In this document: positions 9,204 to 17,158 of the stretch, piece after piece
Numbering within the stretch: position 1 is the first letter of the stretch
How the letters are laid out: each line of letters starts with the position of its first letter
From: Streptomyces sp. HUAS CB01
GTDB lineage: Bacteria > Actinomycetota > Actinomycetes > Streptomycetales > Streptomycetaceae
Direction: 5' to 3'
Length of the DNA: 64,000 nt
Assembly: GCF_030406905.1 (NCBI RefSeq)
Contig: NZ_CP129137.1
Coordinates: forward strand, 4,236,001-4,300,000
The notes under the pieces: generated by a model
Told to the model about the DNA's origin: nothing
Seen by the model: only the letters and a program-made list of their open reading frames with translations
Database searches by the model: none
Made by a program: the position numbers and the translations under genes

Positions 9204-10409
9204 TCACGTCCGTGCCCGGCCGAACAGCACGGCGACCGCCAGGTACGGCAGGGCGAGCAGGGCGAAGACGGCGCCGTGCGACGCGTGCGCGGACAGTCCC
9301 GCGTACGTCCCGTACACCAGCAGTGTGGTCAGTCCCGTGCCGAGTCCGGCGAGGGAGGTCACGGTCGCTCGGCTCGGGCCGGTGATCGCCTCCTGCAGCC
9401 GTGCGTCGGCCAGCACGTCGGTCAGCTGGAAGACCAGGAAGCCGGCCCCCACCAGGACGAATCCGCCGGGTCCGCCGTTCAGCGCACCCGCGGCGAGCGC
9501 CGCCGCGCCCGCCGCGACGGCGGCCCCGAGCGTCCGCCCCGAGAACCGCTCGCCCACCCCCACCAGCAGCGAGCCGAGCGTCACCCCGACCCAGACCACC
9601 AGCACCAGCAGCGGGACGGTCGCCGTCGCGACACCGGTGGCGGCGGCCAGCAGCGGTACGTACTCGTCGAGCGCGCCCCAGACCGAGGTCACGACCACGG
9701 ACAGCAGCAGGGCGTGCCGTACGCGACGGCTGCCGCGGACCTCGGCGAGCCCCGCCCGGAGGGCCGCCGTGTACGCGCCGCGGCGGGCGCGCCGTCCCCC
9801 GTCCCGGCCCGTGGGCCCCCGATCTTCCGGCAGCGACGCGCCCACGGCGGCGCACAGCAGACAGGAGACGACGCTGCCCGCGCCGACCAGCAACTCGCCG
9901 CCCCGGGCGAAGGCGGGCGCCGCGGCGGCAGTGGCCGCGGCGGTCGCGGCCATGCTCACGGTGGCGGCGCGCCCCATGACCCGGCCGTAACGCGAAGCGG
10001 CGCCGAGCCGTTCGAGTTCGTCGTGGACCAGGGCCTCCATGGCCCCGGAACGCAGCGAACCGCCGACACCCCACAGCACGAACCCGGCGGCGTACGCGCC
10101 GTACGAGGGGAACAGCACCCACAGCGCGAACCCGGCCGCGGTGAGCAGCGGCCCGACGGCGATCAGCAACCGTCGGGACACCGCGTCGGCCCACACGCCC
10201 GACGGGACCTCGGCCAGCAGACCGGTCAGCGACCAGAGGGCGAACAGGGACGAGATCTCGGCGGTGTCCAGGCCGTGCCCGGCGAAGAGCAGCGCGTAGA
10301 CGGGGTAGAGCAGGACGAAGTCCTCGAGGCCCGCGTAGAGGTAGAGCGTTCGCTCGAGCCGGCGGACACCGGGCCGTGGCGGGGACGGGCAGGACGAAGC
10401 GATGAGCAT
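9204..10409 (-). CDS. MFS transporter
   Basis: A 401-residue membrane protein with about twelve hydrophobic segments. The loop after the second segment, EVPSGVWADAVSRR, is the G-x3-D-R/K-type motif A of the major facilitator superfamily. The N-terminal half has a conserved region (YLYAGLEDFVLLYPVY) as in small drug or sugar permeases of actinomycetes. It is convergent with purA. The substrate is unknown. Confidence 0.85.
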   Translation of the reverse strand: MLIASSCPSPPRPGVRRLERTLYLYAGLEDFVLLYPVYALLFAGHGLDTAEISSLFALWSLTGLLAEVPSGVWADAVSRRLLIAVGPLLTAAGFALWVLFPSYGAYAAGFVLWGVGGSLRSGAMEALVHDELERLGAASRYGRVMGRAATVSMAATAAATAAAAPAFARGGELLVGAGSVVSCLLCAAVGASLPEDRGPTGRDGGRRARRGAYTAALRAGLAEVRGSRRVRHALLLSVVVTSVWGALDEYVPLLAAATGVATATVPLLVLVVWVGVTLGSLLVGVGERFSGRTLGAAVAAGAAALAAGALNGGPGGFVLVGAGFLVFQLTDVLADARLQEAITGPSRATVTSLAGLGTGLTTLLVYGTYAGLSAHASHGAVFALLALPYLAVAVLFGRART

Positions 10410-10764
10410 GGAGGATGGTCCTTCTGCGGAACGGACGGGGACGCCGGGTGCTCACCCGTCGCGGCGGTCCGCGGCAGCCCGTTCCAGGACCTGCTGCCGT
10501 GCATCAATGTCGTCGGCTCATGTGCCCGAGTCTGGCACACGCGGACCCGGCCCGGTCCGGTGTTCTCCCGGCCACCGGACGCACTCCGGCGGGGAGAACC
10601 CCTCCCCGGGTGTCATGGCGGTGCCGCACGTTGCACCGGCCCGCATCGTGCGCCCTGTCCACGACGTGGGGGATCGCGCGCGCGGGCGGCTCCCGTGCAC
10701 CGCGCGGGAGCCGTCCGCCGTCCGGAAGCGGTCCGCCGTACGCGGTCTTCCCGGGCGTCGCCGG
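10410..10764. other. Intergenic region with a weak hairpin
   Basis: No credible gene. A nine-base stem, CGGCTCCCG (10687-10695) pairing with CGGGAGCCG (10705-10713), could end transcription of the leftward kinase gene. The right part next to the MFS start presumably holds that gene's promoter, but no clear boxes were seen. Confidence 0.5.
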
Positions 10765-12681
10765 TCAGCGGCGGAAGTACTCCGCGGGCTCCCCGTCCGG
10801 TCCCATTCCGTACAGGAGCAGGCGCTCCTTGCCCCGGAACCGGTCGACGCGCAGGGTGTGGGCGACGTCGCCCGGGGTGCAGTCGCGGTCGGACGCGGCG
10901 GCGTCGGGCACCGTGGGGCCGGCGACGAGCACGTGGGTGACGCCGCCGAGCACGCTCGTACCGGAGCAGTGGACGGTGGCGTCCAGGAGTTCCCCCGTGG
11001 CCCCGTCCGTCTTCGGGTACGACTGCTCGAAACGGAGGAGCGGGGCGCCGACCGGGCCCTGGGTGATCGTGACGGTGTTGTCGAAGAGGTCGTTCTGGTC
11101 GCCGCCGGCCAATTCGTCGAAGTGCTGCTTCCACGTGCCCAGGAAGGCGGCCGGCACGATCCGCGGACCCGTCACCGTCCTGCGGAAGGTGGCGGTGACC
11201 GCGCCGGACCGCCACTCCATGACGTCCTGGGAGCGCACGGTGAGCGTCTGGTGCGCGGCGGGCTGGCACTCCCCGGCCGGGACGCTCGTGGTCACGTCGC
11301 TCTCGCCGAACACGATCCGGTCGTCGTCCGCCGACACGAGCACGGACCGCCCCATGCACAGCCGCTCGCCGGTGACCTGGACGTACGTGGCGGTCTTGGT
11401 GCCCTTGCCGCCCTGGCCGATCTCGATGCGGGCGGTCGACCTGGGGCTCTCGTCCGAGCCCTTGAGCACGCCCTCCCAGGCGCCGAGGAACACGGCGGGC
11501 ACCTCCCCTGCCTTGCCCTCGCCCGCGGGATCCGTCGAGGGGGAGCCCGCGGGGGGCTTCTCGTAGGCCTCGGGCTCCCGGTCCGGCCAGTACGCCCTCG
11601 CGAGCGCGGTGCCTCCCGCGAGCAGGGCGCCCACGCACGTGACGGCGAGGACGGTGCGCCACCGGCGGCGCGGTCGCGGCGGACGGGCTCCGGGACCGGT
11701 CCCGGAGCCCTCGGGGCCGGGCGGCGCCGGGGCATGCGCGCCGCCCCGGCCGCCCCCGGCGGAAGGTTCCGGCGACGGGGTGTGCGGAACCGGGGTGTCC
11801 GCGTCCAGCAGCCGGGCCGCCTGCTCGCCCAGCCGCGCCAGCAGCGCGGGCGGCAGCCAGGCACCGCCCGACTCCGATGAGGTCCGGGACAGTTCGGCGG
11901 CCGAGGGCCGGCGGGCGGGGTCCTTGTCGAGGCAGGCGCGTACGAGCGGACCGAGCTCCTCCGGGAGCCCTTCCAGGTCCGGCTCGTCGTGTGCGATCCG
12001 GAACATGATGGCGTGCACCCCGCTGTCGGAGGCGCCGAACGGCTGCCGCCCGGTGGCCGCGTACGCCAGTACCGCGCCCACGCAGAAGACGTCCGAGGCG
12101 GCGCCGACCTTCTCGCCGCGCACCTGCTCCGGCGACATGAAGCCGGGCGAGCCGACGACCGCACCGGTGCTGGTGAGCCCGCCGTCGGTGACGGTGTCCA
12201 CGGCCCGTGCGATCCCGAAGTCGATGATCCGCGGACCGTCCACCGCCAGCAGGATGTTGGACGGCTTCAGATCCCGGTGCACGAGCCCGGCGCCGTGGAT
12301 GTGCTCCAGGGACCGCCCCAGCCCGGCGGCGAGGGTGCGCACCGATGCCGGGGGGAGCGGCCCCTGGTCGTCCACGACCGCCCGCAGCGCCGGTCCGGGT
12401 ACGTACGCGACGGCCACCCACGGCGAGTCCGCGTCCGTGTCCGAGTCGATCAGCGGTGTGGTCCCCGCCCCGCCCACCCGCTCCAGCGCGGCGACCTCCC
12501 GCGCGAAGCGGAGCCGGAACTCCTCCTCGGCGGCGAGTTGCGGATGCACCACCTTCACGGCCACCGTCCGCCCGCCCTCGGACCGGGCGAGATACACCCG
12601 CCCCATACCGCCGGTCCCGAGCCTGCCGAGCAGTCTGAACGGACCGATGCGTACCGGGTCTTCGGGCGTCAGCGAGTCCAC
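10765..12681 (-). CDS. Membrane-anchored Ser/Thr protein kinase with two extracellular GTW-type domains
   Basis: An eukaryotic-type kinase of about 638 residues. The N-terminal domain holds the glycine loop GTGGMGRVY, the Lys in VAVKVV, catalytic HRDLKPSN and DFG. A Pro-rich linker leads to one membrane segment near residues 340-362, so the C-terminal part is outside the cell. That part has two related blocks opening with VPAVFLGAWEG and VPAAFLGTWKQH, suggesting a duplicated beta-rich sensor. The GTG at 12681 is preferred because GAGGA lies seven bases upstream; GTG 12699 is the alternative. A second kinase of the same design is at 23986-25866. Ligand and targets are unknown. Confidence 0.93.
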   Translation of the reverse strand: MDSLTPEDPVRIGPFRLLGRLGTGGMGRVYLARSEGGRTVAVKVVHPQLAAEEEFRLRFAREVAALERVGGAGTTPLIDSDTDADSPWVAVAYVPGPALRAVVDDQGPLPPASVRTLAAGLGRSLEHIHGAGLVHRDLKPSNILLAVDGPRIIDFGIARAVDTVTDGGLTSTGAVVGSPGFMSPEQVRGEKVGAASDVFCVGAVLAYAATGRQPFGASDSGVHAIMFRIAHDEPDLEGLPEELGPLVRACLDKDPARRPSAAELSRTSSESGGAWLPPALLARLGEQAARLLDADTPVPHTPSPEPSAGGGRGGAHAPAPPGPEGSGTGPGARPPRPRRRWRTVLAVTCVGALLAGGTALARAYWPDREPEAYEKPPAGSPSTDPAGEGKAGEVPAVFLGAWEGVLKGSDESPRSTARIEIGQGGKGTKTATYVQVTGERLCMGRSVLVSADDDRIVFGESDVTTSVPAGECQPAAHQTLTVRSQDVMEWRSGAVTATFRRTVTGPRIVPAAFLGTWKQHFDELAGGDQNDLFDNTVTITQGPVGAPLLRFEQSYPKTDGATGELLDATVHCSGTSVLGGVTHVLVAGPTVPDAAASDRDCTPGDVAHTLRVDRFRGKERLLLYGMGPDGEPAEYFRR

Positions 12682-12848
12682 GTCGGGATCCTCGCACACG
12701 GTGCCGGAGAAGCCACCGGGCCTCCAGGGGCGGGTCCCGGCGGCACGGGTGCGTGGCCTCCGAGGCTCCGTCCGTACGCCTGCTGTGTGCGCCGCCCGTC
12801 TGCGGGCGCGCGGCGGCGGCTCACCGGCGGCGAGGATTCGGCCAATCC

Positions 12849-12876
12849 TGGTCTAGACCTTGACAGGTCCAGACCA
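12849..12876 (+). promoter_or_regulatory. Chitinase promoter with two DasR-like sites
   Basis: TGGTCTAGACCT (12849-12860) and AGGTCCAGACCA (12865-12876) are two copies of the 12-base repeat known from Streptomyces chitinase promoters, which are bound by the GlcNAc-responsive regulator DasR. The -35 hexamer TTGACA (12860-12865) sits exactly between them, and TTCAGT at 12884 is a candidate -10. Repression by DasR and induction by chitin breakdown products are inferred from the motif match. Confidence 0.88.
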
Positions 12877-12989
12877 TTGCCTGTTCAGTGCTCAACAAGC
12901 CTTGTGGCGACACGACTTGGGAAACCCGTCCCGCGTACCCGCCCAACCCCCCCATCCCCCACACCCCCCACAGGGAAAGGTCGATAACG

Positions 12990-13874
12990 TTGTCGCGTCG
13001 GATCATCACCCTGCTCGCCGCCTTCGTGGCGGTGCTCGGACTCACGGTCCTCGTCCCCTCGACCGCGTCCGCCGCCGCGTGCGCCGCGGCGTGGAACTCC
13101 TCGTCCGTCTACACCGGCGGCATGACCGCGTCCCACAACGGCCGCAACTGGCAGGCCAAGTGGTGGACCCAGAACGAGACGCCCGGCTCCGCCGACGTCT
13201 GGGCCGACCAGGGTGCCTGCGGCGGCGGTGGCGGCAACCCGAACCCGGACCCCTCGGGCTTCGTCGTCAGCGAGGCGCAGTTCAACCAGATGTTCCCGAA
13301 CCGGAATTCGTTCTACACGTACAGCGGACTGACCACGGCGATGAGCGCGTACCCGGCCTTCGCCAAGACCGGAAGCGACACGGTCCGGAAGCAGGAGGCC
13401 GCGGCCTTCCTCGCCAACGTCGCGCACGAGACGGGCGGCCTGGTCCACATCGTGGAGCAGAACACCGCCAACTACCCGCACTACTGCGACTGGAGCCAGT
13501 CCTACGGCTGTCCGGCCGGCCAGGCGGCGTACTACGGACGCGGACCGATCCAGCTCAGCTGGAACTTCAACTACAAGGCGGCCGGTGACGCCCTCGGCAT
13601 CGATCTGCTGGGCAACCCCTGGCGCGTAGAGCGCGAGGCGGCCGTCGCGTGGAAGACCGGCCTCTGGTACTGGAACACCCAGAGCGGCCCCGGCACGATG
13701 ACCGGCCACAACGCCATGGTCAACCAGGCCGGGTTCGGCCACTCGATCCGCTCGATCAACGGTTCCCTGGAGTGCGACGGCAAGAACCCGGCGCAGGTCC
13801 AGAGCCGTGTGAACAACTACCAGCGCTTCACCCAGATCCTGGGCGTGCCGACGGGCGGCAACCTGTACTGCTGA
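12990..13874 (+). CDS. Secreted family 19 chitinase with chitin-binding domain
   Basis: Cuts chitin outside the cell. The 294-residue precursor has a signal peptide (cut near ASAAA, residues 27-32), an N-terminal CBM5/12-type chitin-binding module (residues about 33-75, with AWNSSSVYTGG and WWTQ), a Gly/Asn-rich linker and a GH19 catalytic domain. Glu147 in HETGG is the expected general acid and Glu156 the second catalytic acid; this length and numbering match ChiC of S. griseus. YYGRGPIQLSWN is the second family signature. The TTG at 12990 follows GGAAAGG by ten bases and begins a proper signal peptide. A strong hairpin follows the gene. Confidence 0.95.
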   Translation: MSRRIITLLAAFVAVLGLTVLVPSTASAAACAAAWNSSSVYTGGMTASHNGRNWQAKWWTQNETPGSADVWADQGACGGGGGNPNPDPSGFVVSEAQFNQMFPNRNSFYTYSGLTTAMSAYPAFAKTGSDTVRKQEAAAFLANVAHETGGLVHIVEQNTANYPHYCDWSQSYGCPAGQAAYYGRGPIQLSWNFNYKAAGDALGIDLLGNPWRVEREAAVAWKTGLWYWNTQSGPGTMTGHNAMVNQAGFGHSIRSINGSLECDGKNPAQVQSRVNNYQRFTQILGVPTGGNLYC

Positions 13875-13925
13875 TCCCGGTGCGGCGGGCCCCTCACAGG
13901 GCCCGGCACGCGGCCGTACACGCCG

Positions 13926-13955
13926 AAGGGCGGCCACCGAGAGGTGGCCGCCCTT
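13926..13955 (+). terminator. Terminator hairpin after the chitinase gene
   Basis: AAGGGCGGCCACC, loop GAGA, then GGTGGCCGCCCTT form a perfect 13-base stem followed by TTTCGTC. It lies 52 bases after the chitinase stop and could also serve the convergent gene. Confidence 0.88.
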
Positions 13956-14060
13956 TCGTCCGTCCCGGTCGAACGGTCCGGAAGCGGGGACCCGGTCCCG
14001 CCGCGAGCCGTGAGCCGCGAGCCCCGAGCCGTAAGGCCGAAGCCGGGACCGGGGTGCCCG

Positions 14061-16226
14061 CTACTGGCTGACCGTGCCGAACTCGTCGCCCGCCGCCGGA
14101 AGTCCGCCCGCGCCGGGCTGGTACGAGACCACCGGTTCGGAGGCGCCGTCGACCAGGCTCGCCCACGGCAGGGCGTGGAGCGCGCCGCGCGCGTTGGGGC
14201 CGACCGGCATGCCGACGTAGAGGTGGGTGGCGGCGGCGGTCAGGTGGTTGCCCACGGCGTGGGAGGTGCCCGCCGTTCCCGGCAGACCCGCCTTGCCCGC
14301 CTCGACCACGACCTCGGAGGCTCCCGGGCTGCCGATCAGTGGCACGACCCGGACGGAGCCGGCGTCCTTCACGGTGCCGATGTCCTCTCCGGGGACGCCG
14401 ATCGACAGCAGCACGGTCCGGGCGGTGCCGACCGCCCCGGGCCGGATGTTCACCGCGGCGACCTTCCGGCCGAAGTTGTCGCCGGCCTCGTGCTCGCCCG
14501 CGATGCCGGGGCTTCCCTGGGTGATCTCGGCGAGCTGCGTGATCTTGCCCGCCGCGTCCACGCGCACGGTCACGACGCGTCCGGCGTCCTTGATGAGCGT
14601 GCTTCCGCTGCCCATGTCCTCGCCCGGCGAGCCGATCGCGAGGATGGACTCCACCCCGGTGGACGTGGCGTTCGGGCGGTGCTCGACCATCGCCAGCGAG
14701 GCGCCGAACTGGTCGCCGGCCTCGGCGCCGCCACTGATCAGGTCCGAGTCCTGGTCGAAGCCGGCCAGCGGGGTGGGCCCGCCCGACGAGCCGACGGCGT
14801 GCCCGTAGATCTGCACCCCGCCCGAACCGGACTCGGTGCCGATGTCCTCGCCCGGGGTGCCGACGGCGAAGTGCCCGGGGGCACCGGCGACGGCGGTGCC
14901 GAACCGGTCGTCCTTCTCGGCGGCCCCGACCGCTCCGGGCTTGTCCTGGTGCGTCGAGGCGTTCGTGGTACCGCGCAGGTAGAAGACGTTGCCGGCGTTG
15001 GCCACGTCGGCCAGGTCCTCGCCGGGGACGCCGATGACGAGGTAGGGCTCGCCCGCGACGGTGGCACCCGCGGCCAGGGCGTGGCCCATCCGGTCGCCGG
15101 CCTCGCTGCCGGAGGCCTTGACGGCGCCCGCGCCACTGCCCTGCTCCAGGGTCAGTGCCGCGGGTCCCTTGGCCAGACCGCCGGTCGCGCCGTACAGCAC
15201 CTGCACCATGCCCGCGTCCGCCGCGTCGCCGAGGTCCTCGCCCGGGATGCCCACGACGAGGTCGGTGCAGCCGTCCAGGTTGTGGTCGAAGCTTGCCAGC
15301 GCCTCGCCGAACTGGTCGTTCGCCTCCGCGCCGCCCGGAATGCCGGCGCTGTCCTGGTTCAATTCAGCCGTGCCCCCGCCGCCGCCGTACACGATCCGTA
15401 CGACCCCGGCCTTGGCGTGCGTGCCGACCGTGGCCTTCGGATCCGAGACCGCGATGTCGCGAACTCCGTCGCAGTTGAAGTCGGTCGGCCTGGCGGCCGT
15501 GACGGTGGCGGAGACCCAGCCGGCCAGGTCGTCCGCGCGGGAGGCCACGGCGCCGGTGCGCGTCTCGCGCTCGCCGAAGCATCCGCCCTGCCAGGATCGG
15601 CTGTTGACGCCGACCAGCTGAGCCGAGCCGTTCGCCTCGCGGAGCAGCGGGGCGCCGGCGTCCCCCTTGCAGAGTCCGCCGTTCACGCCGGTGACGGCGA
15701 TGTCGTCGGAGCCCGCGGTGTCCACCGTGAGTGACGCGGTGTGCGGTGTGCCCGGCACCCACTCGGTCCTGGTGCGGCCGTAGCCGACGGCCTTCAGCTC
15801 CTCGCCGGGGGCGGCCGCGGTCGCCGACACCGTCACCGGTGCCGTTCCGGAGATCGGCTTGGCGAGCCGGGCGAGGACGAGGTCGCGGCCGGCGCGGGGC
15901 ACCAGCTCGACGATCTCGCCGGTCTTCCCGGCGACCGTGGCGGTCGTCCGGAGCGCGGGCTTGCCCGCGGCGACGGAAGCGGACTCCGGGTCGGCCGCGA
16001 AGCAACTCGCGGCGGTGAGGATCCACTGCGGGGCGACGAGCGAGCCGGTGCAGGCGCGGGCGGCCTCGTCGGCGCCGATGGCGAGCCGGGCGGTGAAGGC
16101 GTGGCTGCCGTCGGGTGCGGGGTCGCCCGCCACTGCGTGGGCGGGTACGGAGATGAGCGCACCGGCGGTGGCGACGGCGGCTACGAGGGCGGCGCTCGCG
16201 CCGGCCCGTGGACGAACGGGGGTCAC
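14061..16226 (-). CDS. Secreted FG-GAP repeat protein with an inactive trypsin-like domain
   Basis: A 721-residue secreted protein. After a signal peptide (ending near AHAVA, residue 30) comes a chymotrypsin-like domain to about residue 235. The His of the triad, normally in TAAHC, is replaced by Ser74 (TAASCF), and the nucleophile loop GDSGGP reads GDAGAP with Ala190; the Asp in RDLVLARL remains. It therefore looks unable to cleave peptides. The remainder is a set of FG-GAP/integrin-alpha-like repeats with five GxPGED calcium-loop motifs, expected to form a beta-propeller. The GTG start at 16226 follows AAGGAA. It lies 31 bases after a small secreted protein gene, probably in one operon. Confidence 0.88.
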   Translation of the reverse strand: MTPVRPRAGASAALVAAVATAGALISVPAHAVAGDPAPDGSHAFTARLAIGADEAARACTGSLVAPQWILTAASCFAADPESASVAAGKPALRTTATVAGKTGEIVELVPRAGRDLVLARLAKPISGTAPVTVSATAAAPGEELKAVGYGRTRTEWVPGTPHTASLTVDTAGSDDIAVTGVNGGLCKGDAGAPLLREANGSAQLVGVNSRSWQGGCFGERETRTGAVASRADDLAGWVSATVTAARPTDFNCDGVRDIAVSDPKATVGTHAKAGVVRIVYGGGGGTAELNQDSAGIPGGAEANDQFGEALASFDHNLDGCTDLVVGIPGEDLGDAADAGMVQVLYGATGGLAKGPAALTLEQGSGAGAVKASGSEAGDRMGHALAAGATVAGEPYLVIGVPGEDLADVANAGNVFYLRGTTNASTHQDKPGAVGAAEKDDRFGTAVAGAPGHFAVGTPGEDIGTESGSGGVQIYGHAVGSSGGPTPLAGFDQDSDLISGGAEAGDQFGASLAMVEHRPNATSTGVESILAIGSPGEDMGSGSTLIKDAGRVVTVRVDAAGKITQLAEITQGSPGIAGEHEAGDNFGRKVAAVNIRPGAVGTARTVLLSIGVPGEDIGTVKDAGSVRVVPLIGSPGASEVVVEAGKAGLPGTAGTSHAVGNHLTAAATHLYVGMPVGPNARGALHALPWASLVDGASEPVVSYQPGAGGLPAAGDEFGTVSQ

Positions 16227-16257
16227 GTTTCTCGATTCCTTGGTGCGGGGAGGCCGG

Positions 16258-16767
16258 TCAGCCGGTGACGCGGATCTCGACGAGCACGGACCGGGCGCCG
16301 CCGACGGTGCCCTCGCCCACGCTCTCGAAGCCGTCCTTGGGTACGTCGACGGTGGTGGTGTCACCGTTGGCGGTCAGGTCGGCGCTGATGGGATGGTCTT
16401 CCGTCTCCAGGGCGAAGACACGCGGCAGTTCGAGGGTGAGGTACCCCGACTTGGCGGTGGCGCGGAAGCAGTAGTTGGGCTTGCGGCCGACCGCGTCGTC
16501 CTTGACCGTGTAGACCTTGATCTGTCCCGGAGCGGTGTCGCACTCCGCGAGGAGGATGCGTCCGTCGCCCTTCTTCAGCTTGATTCCCTGGTCGGCCAGG
16601 ATGCTGTCGGCACCGGGGTAGTTGTAGTCCTCCACCGCGACCGGGGGGTTGCCGGCCGCGTTCGCCCCGGCGGCCGATTCGCTCGCCACGGCGAGGGGAA
16701 TTCCCACAACCGCGGCGAGGACGCCAATGGCTCCCGAGAGAAGAAGACGACGAGTGCGGAAAGTCAC
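16258..16767 (-). CDS. Small secreted protein of unknown function
   Basis: A 169-residue precursor with a clear signal peptide (two Arg, then a hydrophobic run, cut near residue 30 at AVASES). Two Cys (in LAECDTAP and NYCFRA) could form a disulfide. No family was recognised. The GTG start follows AAAGGAG by seven bases. It is first in a likely two-gene operon with the FG-GAP protein, so the two may act together outside the cell; it could be a partner or ligand of the inactive protease domain. Confidence 0.75.
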   Translation of the reverse strand: MTFRTRRLLLSGAIGVLAAVVGIPLAVASESAAGANAAGNPPVAVEDYNYPGADSILADQGIKLKKGDGRILLAECDTAPGQIKVYTVKDDAVGRKPNYCFRATAKSGYLTLELPRVFALETEDHPISADLTANGDTTTVDVPKDGFESVGEGTVGGARSVLVEIRVTG

Positions 16768-17158
16768 CGCACGCTCCTTTCAGGCGGCACCCATTCGTTC
16801 GGAGTGGCCGAAAAGTAATTGTCCAGTAAAGGTGACGAGCGAATGTAGATCTCTCGGTGAAGGGTCGTCAACTTCGTTTAACGGTACGCAAGTAGCGTCG
16901 CGTCAGGGTTTGGTGGGGTAGTTCCCGGACTGTCGCGGCGGCGATGATGCGCGTGTCACACCGGAATTGCGTGACGGCGGGTGCCGGTATCCGGATGTCT
17001 GTATTCAGGTTGTGAAGAACGGAGTTGAGGATTCCGGTGATGTGGGCAACATGCGGGCGTCCAAGGCTCGACCGCGCGCGCTCTCGGAAAAGACCCGCGT
17101 TATGCTCCCGACGTCAAAGCGGAGTAATGGCAACTCCCGTTGCTGGTAACCGAGATGA
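16768..17158. other. Divergent promoter region
   Basis: A relatively AT-rich stretch of about 390 bases between the small secreted protein and the ALF-repeat gene. It must hold promoters in both directions. No convincing -35/-10 pair or palindrome was found, and no gene is supported. Confidence 0.5.
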
